A stretch of DNA of 64,000 nucleotides from Serripes groenlandicus (taxonomy: Eukaryota; Mollusca; Bivalvia; Cardiida; Cardiidae), in the NCBI GenBank assembly GCA_031761405.1, contig JASEVX010000001.1, positions 113,757,516 through 113,821,515 of the forward strand, written 5' to 3'. Under the pieces are notes generated by a model that had not been told where the DNA came from, did no database searches, and saw nothing but the letters and a program-made list of their open reading frames with translations. Every line of letters begins with the position of its first letter. Position 1 is the stretch's first letter. Of the stretch, positions 55,851 through 64,000 are shown piece after piece. A program made the translations under genes and the position numbers.

Positions 55851-57771
55851 AGAATGAGCCTCCAAGCAGACTTATCAGGTTCTACACTTTGGGATGTCTA
55901 GTTGTATACTCGGGTCACACACGTTCCTGAGCCTAAACATTATAAGAACAACGCTGCCTAGGACTACAGGAATCTTTAACCCTTTCTATCATACAACAAA
56001 TATGCAGCAGTCGAATTTGAAAGAGGTTTGAACACATTGTGACAATTTATCGTCTGCTGAAAAATGGTCATATGTTGTCCGTATGTCGGGAAAGGGTTCA
56101 ACTATAACAAATGTCAACATTTCTCTGCTAGTACAAAGTCACTGGCGTCAAAGGCCGAGCATAATGACGTCATGGTCATATGATAATAACAAAATTGGAA
56201 TACTCTACTATACAAACACACTGGAAGGTCCTGAAGAACGCCTATGGTGAAAACACGAAAACTTCTGAAGGTGGATTTTCGTATGTCGACACTTACATCT
56301 TTCCCCCAGTAGTTTTAATTGTTATCACGATTTCTACACATTTAGCAACTAACATGAAGTGTATTTTCCTGCTCTTCCTTTAACCCTTTCCCTCATATAG
56401 CCGTTTTCTGACGCCTCTGCAGCAGACGGCTTTTTGAAAACATAGCGACAAAAGAAGAAATTGGAAATTCCTTTTTTTTTGCATCATGTTTTCAACTGTA
56501 TTCAATTATTGTACTTTCCTTAAAAGAGTTTCTAATTAGTTTAGGGTGTGTTTTCAAACTCGTCTGCAGCAGATTTGTTGTTTGTGGGAAAGGGTTAAAC
56601 TGTATTGTGCATAGTTTAACCACTACTTCCTTAGGAAGATCGAATGATAACGGAGCCACGCCATCGAAAACCGACCATCACGTGTATTAACCCTTACTCA
56701 TATACAACACAACTACAGCAGTCGATGTTGATAACATCTAGGCAAAACTATTGGAAATGTTTAATTGTAGAAAAAAAGCTGTAACAGGTGTGCCAAAAGG
56801 AGCAATTGCTCATCATGAGCACTTTCCTTTTTTTTTGTCCGAATACTTTCAAAAGTCGTCTGTCGCAGATGTATCTGCATGCCGACTTTGAAGTATTCAA
56901 GGCACAACTATTGAAAACTCATTTAATGGAAGATGTTGAGCATTATGAGCAATTTCTTTTTTGTCACAACGTTTTCAAAAGACGTCTGCTGCAGATGCAT
57001 CAAAATATGCCTGTATGTGGGAAAGGGTAAGAATGATATAGTTTTAGTTGTTCCTCCTTTAAAGAAAGTGAAATGAAACTAGAGTTGGGCCAATGTTGTC
57101 CTTTTATAACCCCTTTCCGTCCATGGCGGTTTAGTCATATATCAATTCGAGATACTTAGCTGAACACCCACAGTATTGACAGTCCCGACTATAGGTTACA
57201 TCTGTATTGGGAAATAGTGTTGGACGAGTTCCTTCTCAGAGTTTGCGATATTTACGGATAATATATTTCAGGTAATATTTGACTTTAAATTACTATTGTT
57301 GTTCTTCTTTTTCTCAAAAGATCTTTCACGAATCGAGCTTAATTTTATAAACCATAGGACACATCGTCGTGGTGATTAATGTTCCCCTCCTCTCATATAT
57401 AACATACGAAGAACTTTATAATTCTTCATTGATTGAATGTAACGTCGTCTGTAACAGTAATTCCGTTATATTTCTTTATCTTTTCCCAGATACAACAAAT
57501 CTGCAGCAGACGTCTTTGAAAACAGAGTGGAAAAAACATGAAAAATCTCCATAAAAGATAACTTTATTCTTAAAAAAAGTTGAAAGTATTTTGGCCAAAG
57601 GAGAAATTGGTCCTCACGAGCAATTTCACCTTTGGCCACAATGTTTTCAAAAGTCGTCTGCTGCTATTGCGTCTGCAGGTGGGTAAGTGTTAACCATGTG
57701 TTTCTTGGCTCTCTCGCACGAGTCCTCCATACTGTATTATTATTCCAAGGCACCTAGATACCTTAATTCCT
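55851..57771. other. Gene-free stretch with TTAA MITE copies
   Basis: Copies lie at about 55977-56098 (internally deleted), 56380-56598 (complete, TTAA at both ends), 56690-57030 (two nested or rearranged copies sharing one right end) and about 57480-57692. No coding exon is recognised between them. Confidence 0.75.
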
Positions 57772-57779
57772 ATATAAAA
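57772..57779 (+). promoter_or_regulatory. Candidate TATA box of the small-peptide gene
   Basis: TATATAAA. A start about 30 bases downstream would give a first non-coding exon ending at CAG|GTTTTA (57929/57930). This would splice to the acceptor at 58287, 57 bases before the ATG. Inferred from spacing alone. Confidence 0.3.
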
Positions 57780-58344
57780 TGCCAGTCATTAAATGAGTGA
57801 CGTTTGTCACAATGAGTCGTGTCAATCATTGGAAAGTTATGACTAGTAGAACAGGGATTTAAGTACTTCGTCTTCGAAGTTCGAGATCCTAAACATGAAA
57901 AAGGACAAAATCAATCTTGAGATAAACAGGTTTTAGCTGACTGCTGATGCGGAAGAGGTACTTGAGAAAATTGTAAGAATAAAGACGGGAGGAACCTTGC
58001 ATTACCTTGATATACGAATAAACAATGACTGTTCATTCCCATAGTATATCAGTCAAATAACATGACGTATATTTGTGTTATTTAAAACATCTGGGAAGCA
58101 ATATGACATTTCTAAAAATATGTAAGGACTAATTCATAATAAATTAGAAAACTTAAAGGCAGTAGAAGAAATTGCTCATTTTATATTCATCAGTTGTCCG
58201 CTCGCTGTAAATGCGTTAACATTCCGGAAAGCATTTTTTTGTATAGCATCACATGATCCAATTTTGTTAAGCATGTTTATATTTCAGAATCAGTTTTGCA
58301 GTTTTATGACATTCCACTAGATCGTTACAACTTCAACGACAGGA

Positions 58345-58590
58345 ATGGATTCTAAAAGGTTTGCTTACATCTCCGCCGTCTTCAGTCTCTTCTTGCTGCT
58401 CGAAATTCACGGTTATACTGCAAATTATAGAGATGTTCTCATATATCAACAGAGGAGTTGGATACCAATGTGTAGCTGGAAGGGAAGATCATGCACGAAC
58501 AATAATTGGGCATGTGAAAAGATTTACGGCGGAACCTGTCAGCCTGTAAAACTAAGACATAAAAGAAGATTCAGATGTTTATGTGTTTAG
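58345..58590 (+). CDS. Small secreted cationic six-cysteine peptide, defensin-like
   Basis: The product is 81 residues. Residues 1-23 (MDSKRFAYISAVFSLFLLLE...) form a signal peptide with a basic start and hydrophobic core. The rest (about 58 residues) has six cysteines at 43, 50, 57, 65, 78 and 80, spaced C-x6-C-x6-C-x7-C-x12-C-x1-C, and is strongly basic, with a KLRHKRRFR run before the final CLCV. The GGTC and terminal CxC resemble invertebrate CS-alpha-beta defensins, but the CxxxC helix motif of that fold is absent. I infer an antimicrobial or other extracellular peptide and cannot assign a known family. A possible 5' UTR intron (57930-58287, acceptor TTTATATTTCAG) and a TATA-like word at 57772 fit a small independent gene. 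Confidence 0.65.
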   Translation: MDSKRFAYISAVFSLFLLLEIHGYTANYRDVLIYQQRSWIPMCSWKGRSCTNNNWACEKIYGGTCQPVKLRHKRRFRCLCV

Positions 58591-59380
58591 TATAACCTTG
58601 ACTATTAGAGGAGAAGTTAATATTACGATTAACCAGAGACATATAAACACATGTGTTAAAGTACAGCTACAATTGTTTTTGAACAGACTTCATTATGATT
58701 CGTTAATCAAAGTACTGAAAGTACTGGTAACGAATTATTTTGAATATGTAATTAATAATTGCATTTGATTATGTGTTTTGTTTGTTTTACACTTGATATA
58801 CATTGCTCTACAGCGTTGGGTCGAAGGTCAGGTTTGCTAGCGTTACATAATGGGCACCTGTTAATTACGTCACTCACTAGTCAATAGGCGTACAACTCAA
58901 TATTCATACATGCCTACAGACACATGAAATATATGCCTTTATTATTAAATTGATATTATCTTGAGAATTGATTCTCTGTGTTGATTTGATAGTTAAATAT
59001 GACTTCACTTCATTGAAATAATACATCAAAGTGATGCAATATCGGAAAAATACTAAGACTATTTTCAGCAAAGGTATAGTTTAACCCAACGCGGAATTGT
59101 AAAGGTCAAATCTTGTACCAATCGGATAAACTCATTTATTTTTTGAGAAAAAATAATTCGTTAAAAATGAAATTTTATTAATTCAGTTTTGCAATTGCGA
59201 TACTATTATTTAGCCCTTTATGGATCTCTCAAATATGTTATACATATGTTGATCACGTGCCCAGTATAGTAAAATCAATACATACGTATTTTGAAAGTTG
59301 GAAGTTAAATTAGAAGCTGTATTTCAGGTGATTTTATTTTTAATTCTTGTAATGCTACGATAATTAATAATTTAACGCCC
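58591..59380. other. Gene-free sequence downstream of the small-peptide gene
   Basis: AT-rich and presumably includes the peptide gene's 3' UTR. An ATTAAA at about 58944 is the nearest strong-looking polyadenylation word. No repeats are recognised. Confidence 0.45.
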
Positions 59381-59783
59381 CCTCCCGTCTTTACCACATG
59401 TAGACACATTTTGACGCAACTGCAGCAGACGACTGCTGAAAAAGTAGAAATGACTCATGATGAGCAATTCGTTCTTTATTTCACATTGTTTTTAACTGTA
59501 TTCAATTATTATGTCCATATGTTACAGGGTGGATTTTTTTTAAATATCTGAACTGCATCATAACCTTTTCCCTTGTACGACAACAATTCTGCAGCAGACG
59601 ACTTTGAACTTATTTTGTCAAAAAATAGGAAATCTCCATAATTGAATGGATAACCTATGACAAAAAGTGGAAAACATCGTGGCAAAATGAGAAATTGCAC
59701 GTTTTGTGCAATTTCTTCTTTTTTCATTATGTTTTCAAAAAGCCGTCTGCTGCAGAGGCGTCGATATGAGGAAAAGGGTTAAT
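59381..59783. mobile_element. Two adjacent TTAA MITE copies
   Basis: The first, about 59385-59560, is deleted (CTGCAGCAGACGACTGCTGA then GATGAGCAATTCGTTC). The second, about 59565-59782, belongs to the same subfamily as 16580 (CTGCAGCAGACGACTTTGAA ... GAAATTGCACGTTTTGTGCA ... GAAAAGGGTTAA). Confidence 0.8.
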
Positions 59784-60267
59784 GTGATTTATTTGAATCC
59801 GTCCATCGTTACTGTTTAGCTTCAAACAACATCTCCTCATGAACCACTGGATCACATTCAATCAAACGCCATAGAAATGTTTATTTCGTAGCCATCATTA
59901 AAATATTTACATTATGTAAAGCACTGTTGTTGCAGCGGCATCAGTAAGGAAGGAAAATGCAAAAAAAATGAAATTCTTCTCCGCGAAATCTGCTCGTCTG
60001 ATTCCTTGATAATTTGGTTCCTAAACCACTGGATTAATTTCACATGCACACCACAGGAATGTTTCTTTGATGATCTTCGTTCGTAATTCTACGAAGAACT
60101 TTGATGGCATCAGAAAAGGAGCAAAATGCCCACTTTAAAATTCTTCTTCTCTAAATCCGCTTGTCTGATTTCAAAATAATTTGTTAGAAATGTTCCTTGG
60201 GCGACTATACAAATTGTTGAAGCCATATCAATATGGCTTAAAAACTTCATTAAGTGTCAGGAATCCG
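59784..60267. repeat. Dispersed repeat with AACCACTGGAT motifs
   Basis: TGTTTAGCTTCAAACAACATCTCCTC...GAACCACTGGATCA and two further related blocks resemble 2200-2720 and 33840-33990. It continues, after the SINE, at about 60500-60650. Confidence 0.6.
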
Positions 60268-60450
60268 CCGTGGTCGAATGGTTAGCGTCGGGGATTTGAA
60301 ACCGGACGTCCCGGGTACGATCCTCAATCGTGGCACGACGGTCATGGTGGGGCAAGGCACAAGGCACTGATACGTTTACCCGGGGATCATGAATAATTTA
60401 AATGTCCCCGTGATATAACTGAAATATTGTTGAAAGCGGCGTAATGTTTA
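60268..60450 (+). mobile_element. tRNA-derived SINE, forward orientation
   Basis: Head: GCCGTGGTCGAATGGTTAGC (A-box-like) and CCCGGGTACGATCCTC (B-box-like). Body: GACGGTCATGGTGGGGCAAG then GCACTGATACG. 3' end: GATATAACTGAAATATTGTT...GCGGCGTAA. Same family as the copy at 39965-40155. The segment GTGGGGCAAGGCACAAGGCA corresponds in reverse to the satellite core. Confidence 0.8.
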
Positions 60451-63400
60451 GACCTATCGATTTGTTAATAAAGAATAGCCACAAGGCGGCATTTTAAAAT
60501 GGGTAAAAGGAACTTTTAGCTTCAAACGACATCTCATAGATCACTGCAAATGCTTCAATGGTGACCTCCTTCAAAAAGTATGTTGCATCAGAAAGTCCAA
60601 ACTTTAAAATTCTTCCTACTATGAATCAGCTTGTCTGATTCCGAGATAATGTTAAAGCAATTTCTCCTTTTGCCAAAATGTTTTCAAAATTCGTCAGCTG
60701 CACATTCGTCTGTATGTGCGGAAGGCTTAATGCGCACTTTTCAGACGACATCAATTTTCACTAGTGAATACTCTTTTTAATAACTTTCAATTGCACATTG
60801 AAGAAGTAGCTGTTAATTTTGGAATAGTTTGGAATGGGCGAATCTAGTAGTTATCGCATTTAGACAGTTTCGCTCCAACGCGCTTCCCAACTGCATTCTG
60901 CAACAATTTTCGGCGATAGCTGATCAACATGGGTTTTGACCTAGATGTTAAACAAATGATCTAGATTGTAGACCAATCAAATGATGTATTTAATGAATAT
61001 TGTCGAAGATATAAAGGAAATGAAACGTTTTGATTGGTTCATAGTTAAGTTGGCGATCCTACGAGAGGCACTAATACGGTAGAGTTTTAAAATGAAATGT
61101 TCTGCATACTAATCTTTAATTGTTTTCCTTAAAAAATAAATTTCAGTGAAAAAAATCAGTAAAAACGTACGAGATATAATATTTAAGAGCAAAATATTAA
61201 TTATTTCTGAAACATGATAACCTAGTTAGTTTATAAACAGTTCTCGGTGCGTCCATCTCGTCTTTATCCCGTCTGCAGTTCGTTTATATCAAGTTCAGAT
61301 CAGATAACATTGCCCTTTCCCCTCATTGGTACACCGTTTCCAAACAGTCCAAGCCCGTCTGTAGTCAGTTTAAACCCGATCGTAACTAGTTCTGCTTCGT
61401 TCGTATACGTCGAAATCCGTTCTAACTAGTTCGTTACTCGATCTCCTCGTTCACGGAGTTTATCTTGTTCTGACCACGGCCGCTTCAAGCTGTAAAGAGC
61501 AAGTCCATAACATTTGTGACAACCATCTAGACCATCGTTGTTATCATTGCGATCATGAGGCCTCAAAGGAAGACAGGGGCAAGACAGACGTGACGTGTTA
61601 AAGCAGCCACTATCCATCTTTTTGTTTTCTTGCTCTGCTCCCAACAAATATTCCATGAAACCAGCAGTCAAATGTTAAGAGTTGCAAGGTTATATATGTT
61701 TATGGGCATGTATTATTAGAATCTTTAAGACAGGAACAGATGTAAACTAAAAATATTGTGCAAAAATGATGAACCAGTGAGAAAACGGTCCCTTTGTATA
61801 CCATATCTTCTCAGTTTCCACTGCAGACGGGCTCGACTTATTAAGAACTGCGTAAGAACGCAATAAACGTAATCAAAACGAGTAGAGCGTAATCAGAACC
61901 TACTGCGAACTTTTAGAACTGTGTAGAAACGGAATAACTACGCAATGCGGTCGAGTTAGTCGGTTTGTGAACGTGCTGCAAACAGACCTTGTCCGTGTTC
62001 ACACGTACTGCCAATTGAGGCCCGACCGCACTACGTCATTTCACGTCCCTAGTACAATCCAAGAAGGGCAATTCCGTTCGAAGTACGTCCATCTCGTTTT
62101 AACTACGTTGTCACTCCGTCTTATTGCAGGACGGGATAATCGCCCGAAAATTTTGAGCAGGCTCAAAGTTCTGGAGCACCATTCCCGATCAAACCCGTCC
62201 GAGCCCGTCCATGTAGTTCGTAAACTGACACTAAACGTTGCTACTACGTCCACTCCGATTGCACACAGTTTAAGCCCGTTCGGTTTCAATTTTCAGAACG
62301 TTGGGGCTTTAAGGGTCCTTTGCAGTTTGAAGGATTTTGCTTTTAGACGGAGAGATTGCGAGATTTACCGATTGTTTGGTGTTTTACGCACCTTCAAACA
62401 TTGTTTCAGCTATATCACGGCGGTACCTTAGTAAGGTACCAGTACTCCAATTATCCTGACAAGAGTGAGTCAGTTGTAATGCCAACTCCACAACCCTGAG
62501 AGCCATGGAGCGAACATCATTACTACCGCTTTCAAAGTATTTAGTATGACCCGGCCTGGGGATCGCACCGATTGCATTCATTACCCTACATATTGTTGAC
62601 AAGGAAACTTTGATCTCTGAATCCTTCTGGATGTCTCAGAAGGACATTTCTTTTATCAGAAGGTATGTTCAGGGACAATATATACAGGTTATACACGGTC
62701 CCTGGTATGTTATGGTAATTTTAAAAGACCGATTTTGAAATCACAAGTTACATGTGAAGAAGGTTAGTAATGTTTATGCTGTAAACTATATATCATAGTA
62801 TATTATATATATATATATATATATATACATACTCACACACACACACACACGGTAAATTCGATTATGTCTGCATCTTTTTGTTCTTAAGGTTACAATGCAC
62901 CAAATATAAATTCCTTCTTTGTTTCAATGTAAATCGACCAGTTTCAGTACTCAAACAATTGTCACACTTTTTAAGCGTTTCTCATGTAGAACACCATATA
63001 TCATTGAAAAGAGTTACTTCTAAGATTTAAAAAAATCCAAAAAAAATTATGCAAGAAAGAAAGAACTCAACAGGGGAAAATGGTTACCGTCATTTTGGAC
63101 CAAATCGGGCCTGGACAAAACCGGTGTTTAGCCTTCTCTACTTTCACTTTTAAACAATGTCAAAATACTAAAAGTGATTAAATCAATCATTTCAAGTGCA
63201 TCCTATCTGCGATTGCTAATACGAATTAGTAGTCCCAGATCCTGTACACATTCACAATGCATTTAAACTCAATATGTCATATATTTAATGCATTCTGGTG
63301 ATGGTATACACTCATTTCTACACAAACAATTTTTTTTCTTAGGGACTATTTGGTAGATCAGCAAGTCAGCGGATGTATTTGGTGTATTTGACCTTAAACA

Positions 63401-64000
63401 AGACATTCACAAAGTGTTTCTAAGTTTGTGAAACTGTAAAATTTGGAAAGTATACTTTTGGGATCGAGTGAAAAACAATAATCGAAAAGGAGAAAAATAT
63501 CTGAATTTCTTCGCAATAAACACATAATAGCAACAGGAGAGAAAGCTAAATAATCCTACACATTTTTATTTTTCTCATATTGTTCAAAAAGAGATTACTA
63601 AAAGAAGCAAGCTGTAGAGCCAATTCAGAATCCTAATTTCTATCAGGATATTCGCAACTAAACTAGTTTTATCACCCTTTTCATACAACTTTTCTTTTAC
63701 ACATCTGCAGTAGTCAACTTTTGAAAACATTGTTAGAAATGAGAAATTGCTTAAAGTGAGAAACTTCTCCTTTTCTACAAAATTTTCAACACTGCATGTA
63801 GTAGTTTGCATGTAAGTTTATTTTATTAAGTTTTTAGATTTAACTATCAGATAAGTCAAGCAATGGAATCAAATCTGGATTGTTTTTCAAGGTGAATATG
63901 TTTACTACATTCCAAAAAGCAATTCTAAACTAAAACATGCAAGTACACACACAAAAATGCTTCTTTTCTTCCCATTATTTAATCATTAAAATCCATATCT
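60451..64000. other. Gene-free stretch to the window end
   Basis: Contents: a TTAA MITE right half at about 60650-60732, a reversed SINE at about 62385-62575 (GCTATATCACGGCGGTACC; head GGGGATCGCACCG), (AT)n then (AC)n at 62800-62850, and a TTAA MITE trace at about 63700-63815. 61230-62300 has recurring words such as AGCCCGTC and CAGTTTAA but no clear period. The open frame at 61967-62431 shows no domain. Confidence 0.5.

Noticed and set aside
60268..60340. Functional Ser- or Leu-type tRNA gene
   Set aside because: It continues directly into the SINE body and 3' end common to other copies, so it is a SINE head.
61967..62431. 154-residue open frame on the plus strand
   Set aside because: No recognisable domain; the frame ends inside a reversed SINE, and an overlapping antisense frame is equally open.

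Overview
This is eukaryotic DNA from an animal with large introns, AT-rich and very repeat-dense. The repeat types (tRNA-headed SINEs, several short terminal-inverted-repeat families, many intronic minisatellites) and the protein-coding content suggest a mollusc, probably a bivalve. That assignment is inference and I do not name a species. There is one 200-base run of N (27004-27203).

One large plus-strand gene dominates the window. It encodes a secreted metalloprotease of the ADAMTS family, closest in domain order and wording to the vertebrate ADAMTS6/ADAMTS10 pair. I assembled 20 coding exons from 16431 (a signal-peptide exon) to the stop codon at 54486-54488. They join with consistent splice phases into 2,892 nt, a multiple of three (963 codons plus stop). 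Domain order is signal peptide, prodomain, [missing block], HExxH half of the catalytic domain, disintegrin-like domain, central thrombospondin repeat (TSR1), cysteine-rich domain, spacer, four more TSRs and a C-terminal PLAC domain. The missing block is the end of the prodomain, the main furin site and the N-terminal half of the catalytic domain, roughly 150-160 codons. It should lie between 20900 and 28415, where the assembly shows only a 5.8-kb satellite, the N gap and a GA-rich simple repeat.

A second, small plus-strand gene at 58345-58590 encodes an 81-residue secreted, strongly cationic six-cysteine peptide. It looks defensin-like but its cysteine spacing matches no family I recognise.

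Layout: 1-16.4 kb is repeats and gene-free sequence, including a hAT-like element inside a composite repeat, a SINE with an amplified head, and a 3-kb 40-bp minisatellite. 16.4-54.5 kb is the ADAMTS gene, whose introns hold at least eight unrelated tandem arrays. 54.5-64 kb holds SINE and MITE copies, simple repeats, the small-peptide gene and gene-free sequence.

The most unusual structures are: an array of about 25 tandem copies of a splice acceptor plus the first bases of its exon, directly upstream of that exon (43.2-44.4 kb); a 52-bp satellite that appears to have grown out of the body of a SINE copy (21.2-27.0 kb); and a 378-bp foldback element with a perfect 78-bp terminal inverted repeat (41.2-41.6 kb).
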